DNA of 64,000 bases from Planktothrix sp. FACHB-1365. Its GTDB lineage: Bacteria; Cyanobacteriota; Cyanobacteriia; Cyanobacteriales; Microcoleaceae. A program made the position numbers and the translations under genes. Each line of letters starts with the position of its first letter. Positions within the stretch are counted from its first letter, which is position 1. The stretch covers positions 1 through 64,000 of the forward strand of contig NZ_JACJSC010000024.1 of NCBI RefSeq assembly GCF_014697575.1. Reading direction: 5' to 3'. The notes under the pieces are model-generated. The model was not told the origin of the DNA. It searched no databases and saw only the letters and a program-made list of their open reading frames with translations. This document shows, one piece after another, positions 45,662 through 55,600 of this stretch.

Positions 45662-45748
45662 AGCAATTTCGACAAAAAATATAACCGTCCCTTTTACGGG
45701 TTTGGGTCGTCAAAACTATATATTGTATGTCCTAGGAGGGAAAATGGG

Positions 45749-46222
45749 TTAATGTCTTATCAATTCTTCAACTTGAAACTGTTGATATTCATCTAAACTC
45801 CAGTTTTGCAGGTCGGTTGCTTTTCCTTTTTCGACGGAAATAATAATATAAGAATAGTCTGACCACGCACAAACTCGATCAAATTCTGAGGGAATAGCTG
45901 GATGATCGGGATGGGAATGATAGATTCCTATGATAACAAGATTGCGATCGCGTCCTTGTTTTTGGGCTTGAATCATTTGTTGAGGAGAAATTGTAAACCG
46001 ACGTTCAGAGGTGACAGGTTGATCAGTGGTTTCTACTGCTTCAAATGCTGGGGCGGTTTCCGAATTCCAAGCATTTTCGGTGGGAATAATCTCCACTACA
46101 ATTTTATCATGATTTTGATTAATTTTTCCCATTAATAATCCGCAGCATTCCACAGGATAGGTTTGTTCTGCATGGGTAAATAAAGCTTGAATTTGTTCTG
46201 AGGATAGGGTTAAGGTTGACAT
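45749..46222 (-). CDS. JAMM (MPN+) metalloprotease, Mov34/M67 family
   Basis: The 157-residue protein has the JAMM motif: Glu in PVECCGLLMG, HSHPDHPAIPSEFD with both zinc histidines and Asp, and Ser in the loop. Prokaryotic JAMM proteins remove C-terminal extensions from sulfur carriers or deconjugate Ubl proteins. It lies in a tight minus-strand run: the MFS stop is 10 bp upstream and the E1 gene is 87 bp downstream. Confidence 0.9.
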   Translation of the reverse strand: MSTLTLSSEQIQALFTHAEQTYPVECCGLLMGKINQNHDKIVVEIIPTENAWNSETAPAFEAVETTDQPVTSERRFTISPQQMIQAQKQGRDRNLVIIGIYHSHPDHPAIPSEFDRVCAWSDYSYIIISVEKGKATDLQNWSLDEYQQFQVEELIRH

Positions 46223-46232
46223 AAATTAAGAT

Positions 46233-47429
46233 TTAGCTTGTGCTGGTAGAAGTCGTTAATTTAGGGATAAAGTTGATTAAAATAGCGATCATTAAAAAAG
46301 CGATGATTCCCAAACCAGAACTGATGAATAAATTAACTGTTCCGGGTTGTTTTACGATAAAATCATATCCACTCATAGCTAAAGAAAAGGCTGCAAAATA
46401 AACTCCGATTCCTAACCCTGCTTTATGAGGGGGGACTAAGGAAAAAGCAATGGGAATAATACCATTAGCAACTAAACTATAACTCGCAATCAGGAATAAT
46501 AGGAATAGGAATAGGATAGAATGGGAGAAGAATGAAAGGGGAATTAATAAAATAGATGTGGCGATTAATCCGATTAATGTTGCTTTTGTATTGCCAATTT
46601 TAACGGCTATCAATCCAGCCGGAATAGATGCAAAGGCTAGAAGAATTAATCCAGTAAACATCATCCATTTGACATTTCCTCCTGAATTTTTGATCACTTG
46701 AGGAAAAATTTCTCCTAAGATAAACCGAGTTCCCCACGCCCCGAATAATCCTAATGAGGCAATAAACACTAAGTTTTTTAAATATAATTCTTGATGGGGT
46801 TGTTCTGACTGAGGAATAACGCTTAAATCGGGATTAAAATATCTTAAAACTGCGACTGAACCTAATAAAACTAAAGACCCGACTGTAAACGTTACCCCTG
46901 AACCTAAACTCAAAATAAATTCACTTGAAATGGGACGAATAGCCCCCACAATACCCCCGATAAAAATTAAAATACTCATAGCTTGAGGGAGTTTTGTTTC
47001 TATGGCGTATTGACCTAATAAAGCGGTAACAGGACTTCTAAATAAAGCCATTGCAACAGCCCATAAAATTAATAAAATTGGGAATATCCAATGCAAAGAA
47101 TTCAGAGATTGACCGAAAATATAAAAACTGGGAATAGCAATAAATAAACCCGAAGCTAAAATCACCCCTAAACTAATGAAAGGAAACCGGGTTCCCATCC
47201 ATTGTCGTTGACAATCTGAGAAATTTCCAGCTAAGGGTTCAATGATGACTCCTAACGCATTTTCAATGACTAAAATAGTTGGGAATAAACCTGGAAATCC
47301 AAAGGTAGTTAAGAGTTGAGGAACATATAATCGATAGAGTAACCAAGTTAAGGTAATTGCGCCTTGAACTAAGGATAATCCGATTAACTGAAACCAGAGA
47401 ATAGAGGGTTGAGCATTGGATTGTGACAT
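46233..47429 (-). CDS. MFS transporter
   Basis: The 398-residue integral membrane protein has about 12 hydrophobic helices. The loop NFSDCQRQWMGTRFPFI between helices 2 and 3 matches the MFS motif A position, and FRSPVTALLGQYA lies near helix 4. It may resemble sugar/proton symporters (GPH-like or SLC45-like), but the substrate is unknown. The start is 5 bp after the pdxA stop codon, so it is cotranscribed. Confidence 0.85.
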   Translation of the reverse strand: MSQSNAQPSILWFQLIGLSLVQGAITLTWLLYRLYVPQLLTTFGFPGLFPTILVIENALGVIIEPLAGNFSDCQRQWMGTRFPFISLGVILASGLFIAIPSFYIFGQSLNSLHWIFPILLILWAVAMALFRSPVTALLGQYAIETKLPQAMSILIFIGGIVGAIRPISSEFILSLGSGVTFTVGSLVLLGSVAVLRYFNPDLSVIPQSEQPHQELYLKNLVFIASLGLFGAWGTRFILGEIFPQVIKNSGGNVKWMMFTGLILLAFASIPAGLIAVKIGNTKATLIGLIATSILLIPLSFFSHSILFLFLLFLIASYSLVANGIIPIAFSLVPPHKAGLGIGVYFAAFSLAMSGYDFIVKQPGTVNLFISSGLGIIAFLMIAILINFIPKLTTSTSTS

Positions 47430-47434
47430 CTCAA

Positions 47435-48472
47435 TTAATTCTTTATACGATTATTAACTAATTCTATGCTGAAATCAATTGCAGCTTTCATACTAGACGC
47501 ATCTGCAATTCCTTTTCCCGCAATATCAAAGGCTGTACCGTGATCAGGAGAAGTTCGGATAAAAGGTAAACCAATTGTTGTATTAACCGCCCGATCAAAT
47601 GCCATTAATTTAACAGGAATTAGCCCTTGATCATGATATAATGCTAAATAACCATCATGGGCATTTTTTCCTAAATTAAACCAAGCTTGACCCGGTTTAA
47701 CCCACATGGTATCCGGGGGAATAGGGCCGTCTAATTGAATATAAGGATAGCGATCGCGTTGTTGATTTAACCAAGGAATTAACCAGTCTTTTTCTTCTGT
47801 TCCTAGCTGTCCTTCTTCTCCACTATGGGGGTTTAATCCAGCCACAGCAATGCGGGGATTTTCTAATCCAAATTCATGACGTAAACAATCCACAAGTAAC
47901 TCTAATTTTAAACTCATTAATTCTGGGGTTAAAGTTGAGGAAACTTGAGAGAGGGGAATATGAGTTGTGGCTAATAACGTTCTTAATGTCCAGCCTGTAT
48001 AGGGAGATCGGGCGACAAATAACATTCCAAAGCGTTTAACTTTGGCTTTTTCGGCTAAAAATTCCGTTTGACCGGGATAATTATAACCCGCTAAATTCCA
48101 TAAATTTTTAGCAATTGGCCCTGTTATAATTCCATCAAATTCTCCTTGTAATGTTCGAGTAATGGCTGTATCTAAATATTGAAAACTAATCGCCCCACTG
48201 GTGAGGTTTCCTACTCCTATTTGTAAGGGAGGTAAAGTCGGATCAGGCTCTAAATTTATCACTGTAAACCGATTGGGGTTTGAGGAAGAAAATCCTTGAT
48301 TTTGTAACTGTTTGTAGGTTTGTTGCAAAATGCGATCGCTTCCAATAACCGTTAGATCACAGTGTTGATGTAACGTCGGATCAGCTAAAGCTTTTAATAC
48401 CACTTCTGGCCCAATTCCTGATGGATCACCTAATGTTATGGCTAAACGAGGTAATTGTTTAGATTGAGACAT
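47435..48472 (-). CDS. pdxA: 4-hydroxythreonine-4-phosphate dehydrogenase
   Basis: The 345-residue protein has [18 protein letters not shown] at the N-terminus, [23 protein letters not shown] in the active-site region, [13 protein letters not shown], and [12 protein letters not shown] with a zinc His, then [10 protein letters not shown]. It oxidises 4-hydroxythreonine 4-phosphate in pyridoxal phosphate synthesis (DXP-dependent route). It is first in a minus-strand run with MFS, JAMM and E1 genes. Confidence 0.95.
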   Translation of the reverse strand: MSQSKQLPRLAITLGDPSGIGPEVVLKALADPTLHQHCDLTVIGSDRILQQTYKQLQNQGFSSSNPNRFTVINLEPDPTLPPLQIGVGNLTSGAISFQYLDTAITRTLQGEFDGIITGPIAKNLWNLAGYNYPGQTEFLAEKAKVKRFGMLFVARSPYTGWTLRTLLATTHIPLSQVSSTLTPELMSLKLELLVDCLRHEFGLENPRIAVAGLNPHSGEEGQLGTEEKDWLIPWLNQQRDRYPYIQLDGPIPPDTMWVKPGQAWFNLGKNAHDGYLALYHDQGLIPVKLMAFDRAVNTTIGLPFIRTSPDHGTAFDIAGKGIADASSMKAAIDFSIELVNNRIKN

Positions 48473-48480
48473 AATTTCAG

Positions 48481-48548
48481 TAGTAAGCCCTGAAGGGCTT
48501 TTTCTTGATCGTTTTAAATATTGTAGCCCTAAAGGGCTTACTACGGGT
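48481..48548. repeat. Inverted pair of CCCGTAGTAAGCCC-type repeats
   Basis: GTAGTAAGCCCT (48481-48492) and AGGGCTTACTAC (about 48533-48544) form perfect 12-bp arms, each with its own AGCCCT/AGGGCT hairpin. The pair separates the divergent pdxA and the next gene. A third copy is at 7070-7092. Confidence 0.8.
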
Positions 48549-48606
48549 AAATAATCAGTTAAAATTAAACTGGATAAAGCCGTTAGTTTATATTAAACCG
48601 CAACTC

Positions 48607-49599
48607 ATGACTATTCCCTCAACGCTGAATGTGGCGATTGGCTTATTTTTTATTTATCTACTTTTGAGTTTATTTACCTCAGAAATCCAAGAATTTTTAG
48701 CGAGTTCTCTCTTTGATTGGAGAGCGGAAAATTTATATCGTTCTATTCAACTGATTTTAGGAAATACCGCTACAGAATTACTTTATCAACACCCTTTAAT
48801 TAAATCGTGGAAAGATTATAAACAACGAGTAAATCAACGCTCATTAGGCCCATCTTATATTCCTAGTTCCACCTTTGCTTTAACCTTAATAAGTGTTATT
48901 TTAGAACAGTCTGGGGTACAACCAAAGCTCAATAGTTTTACAATTGAAGATTTTATTAAAGCCATTGATTCTGAAGGGATTCAACAGCTTTTTGATCCTG
49001 ATCAAATTAAATTATTCAAAATCTTAGCGGTTAAAGCAAGTCATGAAGCCAGAGATCCCGCAGAAATTGAACCCTTAGAAAAAGCCATTAGTGATTGGTT
49101 TGAACAATCAATGGTTCGAGCATCAGGGGTTTATAAACGGAAAGTTAAATTGATAACTCTTTTCATTGGGTTAATTGCATCAGTTGGATTAAATGCAGAT
49201 ACCTTAAATATTGCTAATCGTTTATTTCAAGAACCTGTTTTACAAGAAAATCTCAGCCAAACGATTAATATTGTTTTAACTCAAGATGCTAATTTTCCCC
49301 TGAAAAATTGTTTAAAATCTCAACCCGATGCTCCAGAATCTTGTCAAGATTTAACCGAAAATTTTCTTTATTCCTATTTATTTGACTTTTCCTCTTTACC
49401 TTTAGGATGGGGTAACTCGAACGTAAATCAACAGTTTAATTCAGGAGAAAACTTATTTACTTTTAATGTCCTGAAAGCCATGACGGGATGGGGATTAACC
49501 GCGATCGCAATTTCAATGGGATCGTCCTTTTGGTTCGATCTTCTCAACAAATTAATTAATGTTCGTAATACCGGATCAAAACCCTCACGCGCAGAATGA
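48607..49599 (+). CDS. Membrane protein of unknown function
   Basis: From the ATG at 48607 (MTIPSTLNVAIGLFFIYLLLSLFTSEIQEFLAS; hydrophobic helix about 7-24) the protein has 330 residues. Further membrane segments are near about 185-205 (LITLFIGLIASVGLNAD) and the C-terminus (GWGLTAIAISMGSSFWFDLL). The large middle region faces one side. No family name is recognised; a similar layout is seen in conserved bacterial hypothetical proteins. The frame upstream of 48607 reads through the repeat and is not used. Confidence 0.75.
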   Translation: MTIPSTLNVAIGLFFIYLLLSLFTSEIQEFLASSLFDWRAENLYRSIQLILGNTATELLYQHPLIKSWKDYKQRVNQRSLGPSYIPSSTFALTLISVILEQSGVQPKLNSFTIEDFIKAIDSEGIQQLFDPDQIKLFKILAVKASHEARDPAEIEPLEKAISDWFEQSMVRASGVYKRKVKLITLFIGLIASVGLNADTLNIANRLFQEPVLQENLSQTINIVLTQDANFPLKNCLKSQPDAPESCQDLTENFLYSYLFDFSSLPLGWGNSNVNQQFNSGENLFTFNVLKAMTGWGLTAIAISMGSSFWFDLLNKLINVRNTGSKPSRAE

Positions 49600-49616
49600 C
49601 TATTTTTGATTCTCGA

Positions 49617-52600
49617 CTATAACCGATGTCGATATTGGAGTTCAGAAAAACTCACAGTAAATTGGGTTCCATTTTCCCGATCAAGGGTAATCGTTCCTTC
49701 CAGTTGGTCAGTGAGGGTACAAACCAATTCCATTCCCAAGGATTCGACATTTCTAAAGTCTACTCCTTCAGGAAAACCAATGCCATTATCTCGAACGGTG
49801 ACACTAATTTTATCCTCTTCATTTTGATGGAGTCCCAGATAAACAATTCCTGCTCGACCATTGGGAAAAGCGTGTTTTAAGGTATTAGATACCAGTTCAT
49901 TTACAATTAAACCACAGGGTTGTGCGGTTTCAATATTTAAACCAACAGGTTCAATATCCAGTTCAAACTGAACTCGACTATCTTGAATATTATAGGATTC
50001 AAATAAATTATCTATTAAATCTTCTAAATAATCTCCAAAACTAATTTTTTCTAAATTCGTTGAACGATAGAGTTTTTCATGAATTAAAGCCATTGAATAA
50101 ATTCGATTTCGACTATCTTCTAAAACCTTAATCAATTCCGGCTGCTGAACATAATCTGATTGAAATTCTAAAAGATTAGAAACTACCAGCAAGTTATTTT
50201 TAACCCGGTGGTGAATTTCTTTAAGTAAAACTTCTTTTTCGCGTAACGATGTCACCAGAGTATCTTCAGCTTTTTTCCGTTCTGTAATATCTCGATACAT
50301 CCATAAATGACCTTGAGACGCTCCTTGAATCATAATCGGAACATAATCTCGTTCAAGGGTGCGCCCATCAACTAAAGAAAGTTCTTCATTAACAACCACT
50401 CTTTTTCTTCGCATCACCTCTTGATTTCGGATAATAAATTGTGCTGGGTCGCTAAAAATATTTTGATATTCAAAGGCGAAGGTAGAGCCATCCATTCCGA
50501 TGAGTTTTTCGGGGGATTCGTGAATCTTAAATAAATTACAAAAGGCTTGATTTGTTAAGACAATTTTGTAACATTCATCCTTAACTAAAACCCCTAACTG
50601 TAAATTTTCAATTAAGGTACTTAATCGGGAGGTTGTTGCCCATAATTGTTCTTCAATTCTTTTGCGTTCTGTAATATCAATTCCGATAAAAATTGCAGCT
50701 TGATCTTGATCATATTTTTGGGCTACTAATAAATAATAGCGAGTCGCATCTTGAATTCGAGTTTCTAAAGTAACCTCACTGGTTTTAAGATAAGGTTCAC
50801 ACATGAATTGTTCCATAAACTGGGCAAATTCATGACTTCCCTGAATAAATCCAATTTCTTGACCTACAAAGTCTTCCGGTTGTAACTGATAGGTATTGGC
50901 TAAATGTCGGTTAACGCCTAAATAATGTAAATCAGAACTAATCCAAGACACAAACCCTGGAACTGCATCTAATACCGCTTGTAATTGTTCATTGGTAGCT
51001 TTGAGGCGTTCTTCGGCTTGTTTGCGATCGCTAATATCTATCCAATAGCCAACAATTTCTAAAGCATTTCCTTCCCCATCTCGAATTAATTTAGCTTGAT
51101 CATACATCCAATGGTAAGTGCCATCCTGATGTTTAAACCGATATTCATAACTTGCATATCCTTGCTCAAATAAGACTGATAAGTCTTGATTGATCAGTTT
51201 GTTAATATCTTCTGGATGAATATGGTTTAACCAAAAGCCAGGTTGAGTAAATTCCGAGACATTGTATCCTAAAAGGGTTTTAATATTATCACTAATAAAA
51301 GTAGCTTCATAGTCTCCCTTCGCTTTGGAACTATAAATAATTCCAGGGCTAGAAGATAATAAATATTGTAATCGTTCTTGACTGACCAATAAAGCTTGTT
51401 GCGCCAGAGAACGTTCTTTTAATTCTGTTTGTAATTGTTCATATAATTCCGATTGTTGAATGGCAATAGCAAGTTGACTGGTAATTTGTTGCAGAAGGGA
51501 AATTTCCCATTCTTCCCATTGTCGAGGTTGGCTGCATTGATGGGTAATTAATAAACCCCATAGAGTTTCATTTTCAATAATGGGAACGGCGAGTTTAGCT
51601 TGAACTTGAAATTGCTCTAAAAATTTAACTAAACACGGTAAAATCTTATTTTCTTTAATATTAGCAATGGAGGCAATTTTCCCGTTAATATAACTTGGAT
51701 AACATTCTGAGGGAAAGATTTCTTCAGAAAAAGTTTGTTCTAAAATGGAACTCCACTCTGGATTAACATCTTCCGCAATCACAGTTCCTGTACTGTCGGG
51801 ATAAATTCGATATACTAAAACTCGATCTGCTTTCAGAAACTGTTTAACTTCCGTCACCATCGTTGATAAAATAGATTTCAGATCTAAAGATTCTCGAATC
51901 CGTTGGGTAATGGTGGCAATTAATCGTTCTCGGATGACTTGTTGACCTAAACGTTCTTCAGCTAATTTACTTTCAGTAATATCATTCTGAATTTCTAAAT
52001 AATGGGTAAGATTTCCCGCCTCATCATAAATGGGAGAAATATTCAATTCATTCCAAAATAACGAGCCATCTTTACGGTAATTTTTCAAGACAACATTACA
52101 ATTTTTTTTCTGTTCTAACGCTTTTTTAATTTGCTTTAACTCCGATTGGCGACGATCCTTACCTTGGAGAAAACGGCTATTTTTACCAATCGCTTCTTGA
52201 GCCGAATATCCCGTCACTTTTTCAAAAGCTGGGTTAACAAAAACAATCGGATAATCCTGTTGTCGAGCATCCGCAATCACAATGCCATTACTACTATAGG
52301 CGATCGCTCGTTCACTGAGTCGTAATTTTTCTTCTACCCGTTTTCGTTCTGTAATATCCGTTGCGGCGCCTAGGATGTGTTTTGGTTTTCCATCGGATGT
52401 TCGAGCAAAAATGGTATCTCGGCTGACTAACCAATGCCAATTTCCCTGAATATCTTTCATCCGGTATTCAAACTCAAAAATCTCATCTTCAGTCGCCGTT
52501 GCCAATTTTTGATGATAAATTTCTAGTTGAGCATAATCCTCGGAATGAACCAGATCCGGGAGTACAGTTGAACCCATTTCTAAAATGGCTTCTCGCGTAT

Positions 52601-55600
52601 ATCCTAAGACTTTAGTAATTTCATGATTGACATAAATAGTGTGCTTTTCCATTAAATCATAAATATATAAAATATTAGGACTAGCATCCGTAATCCGTTG
52701 AATAAACCGTTGACTTTCTTGCAATTCTAATTCGGCTTTTTTGCGATCGGTAATATCTAAAGCTGCTCCGGTAATTCCAATAATATTTCCTTCTAAATCT
52801 AAGAGCGGATCAATGGTTAAATCATAGCATTGAATATCTTGATTATGAAGATTTGTAATCACCTCTTCTCTCAACCCCACTTTTGTATTTAAAACTTGTT
52901 GTTTAAGTTGGATCAGCTTAACGGCATTTTCTGGAGGGAAAATATCACTATCTAATCGACCAATCACGGCTTCGGGTGCATATCCACCCGCCGGATTATA
53001 AATCCAAGTGTAGCGTAATTCTAAATCTTGATTAAATACAACAATAGGGGAATTTTTGAGGGTAATTTTAAATCGTTCTTCACTAAACCGTAACGCTTCT
53101 TCCGTTTGTTTCCGATCCGTGATATCACGGGATATGGCAACAATTTCTTGAATGTTTCCTGTTTGATCTCGTACCTTTTTTTGGGTAGTTTCAAACCATA
53201 CATAGTCTTGATCTTTCCGCAAAATTCGGTAAACGATAGTATTAATATCGGCTGTTTCAATAGAACTTTGATGAGGGCGATTGATTTTGGCTAAATCTTC
53301 AGGATGGAATAATTCATAAGCTGAACGTCCGACTAACTCTTCTGGTTCATAACCCAACAAAGAACGAGAGGCGGGGGACGCATAAAGATAAACACCTTGG
53401 GGGGTATGGCGGCTAATTAAATCCGTTGAATGATCAGCCATTAAACGATAAAGTTGTTCACTCTGGCGAATCACTTCTTCAGCTTGTTTTCGTTCAATTG
53501 CCGTTGCTAGAATATTGGCTACACTTTGCAAGAAATTAACATCATCTTCACTAAACAGTTGTAGTTTTTTCCCATAAATTTCTACCCGTCCTAAATCATG
53601 ATAATTTTGCCCCATAATCGGAATACAGATTCCTTGATTTAAAAGCGTAAAGTTGTCATGATTTAGATCATTTTCCTCTAAATCAAGTTGCTGTTGGGAG
53701 ACATTAAATTTTAGTTCATCCTGAAAATCAGGGAATTGATGAATTATCGGGGGGTTGAAAATCAGGGGTTCATGACTGAGAAGGGTATAATGTTGAGTCG
53801 GTTCGTCCCAAACGGCTAAGGTCAGAAATCCTCCTTCTAAATTATATTCTAAAACTTTGCAATATTCAACGTTTAAATCTTTAGCAATTTGAACCACAAT
53901 TTCATTAATTAGGGACACCAAATTCATTTCTGAAAGAGCTTTTTGACCTAATTCAGCAATGATCGCTTGTTGATAAGCTTTATCTTCTAATTGTGATTCT
54001 ATTTCCTGTAATTCTACAACTTGGCGATGTAATTTTTCATTCATGAAACTGAGTTCTGTGGTGCGGTCAGCGACTCGAACTTCTAACTCTTCATTGAGGG
54101 TTTTTAACTCAGCTTCGGCTTGTTTTCGACCACTAATATCTGTAATCGTTCCTACATAACCAATGATTTCACCTTGATCATTTAATTCTTCCACGGCTTG
54201 ACCATAAACCCAAGTCATTTGACCATCTTGACGCTGAAGCCGATATTCACAACAAAACTGAATTTTTTGTAAAGATGTCTCTCGGATTTGACCCGAATCT
54301 GTCCTTAGTCGCTGCCATTCTTCCTTCACATGGGCTTGATCTTCTGGGTGAATGGCCTGAGTCCAACCCTGTCCTAATGCTTCTTCCGGGGTCAGTCCCG
54401 CAATTTCACACCAACGTTGATTAACATACAAACAATTCCCCTCAATATCGCAGTGAAAAATTCCCACCGGAGATACTTCTGCTAACGTGGCATAGCGTTT
54501 TTCACTCTTGCGTAACGCGGCTTCAGTGCGTTTGTTTTCGCTAACATCTCGTGCAACAGCATAATATTGGGTTTCATCAAAGGGCATCGCTGTCCAAGAT
54601 AACCATCGATAAGAACCATTTTTACATTGATATCGATTCTCAAAATTATGGCTAGGAATTCCTAATGATAAATTTTCCAATTCTAATAGAGTATTGGCCC
54701 AATCATCAGGATGAATTAAACCTAAAAACGATTGTCCTAAAAGTTCAGTTTCTGTATATCCTAATAAACTCAACATTCGAGGATTAACTCGTTTAAAAAA
54801 TCCTTGGGTTGTGGCAATACAAAAAATGTCTAAGGAAAGATTAAAAAAGCGATTTAATTCTTCTTCAGCTTGTTGTCGCTCGACGCAAGACGCAATAATA
54901 TTAGCAATCGCTTGTAAAAAATTAATTTCATCTGAAGTAAACCGACGTTCTTCCTCAGTATGAATTCCTAATACTCCAAAGGGCTTTTCTTTCCCCGAAA
55001 TCAGAACGGTAACGCCACTGACAATATTATGATTATAAAAAAAGGCACAACCACTAAAGCGACTTTCGACTCGTAAATCCTCAACAATAATCGGTTCTTT
55101 TAATAATAAGGTATAACCGGGTTGGGACTTGCGACCCTGACCAACGGTGATTCGCCCCACCGAACCTGAACGCCACCCTAATCCTGCGGTTAACAAAAAG
55201 GTACTCTCGTTAGCGAGTAATTCCCAAATTTGAACATATTTAATCCCTAAAGTCTGTCCAACGAGGATCACAACCTTTTGTAATAAAGTATCTAAGTTGG
55301 TTTGACAAAGAGCATATTGACCTAATTCTGCAATTACCTGTTGTTGTCGGGCACGACGTTTAAGTTCTCCTTGGGCCGTTTGCCGGACAGAGACATCCTG
55401 TACCAGTGATAAAAGAGAAATAACTTGTCCAGATTCGTTTTTTAAAACGGAGTTATACCATTCACAGTACACCAAAGTACCGTCTTTGGTATAGTTCCGA
55501 TTACAACAGATATTCCGACTTTCCTCACCGTTGAGTAACTGCGACGCAAGCGCATTCACCTGTTCTAAATCTTCTGGATATACAAATTCCCACTGATTCC

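Noticed and set aside
49626-49880. Plus-strand frame opposite the giant kinase 3' end
   Set aside because: Antisense shadow of the conserved HATPase coding sequence.
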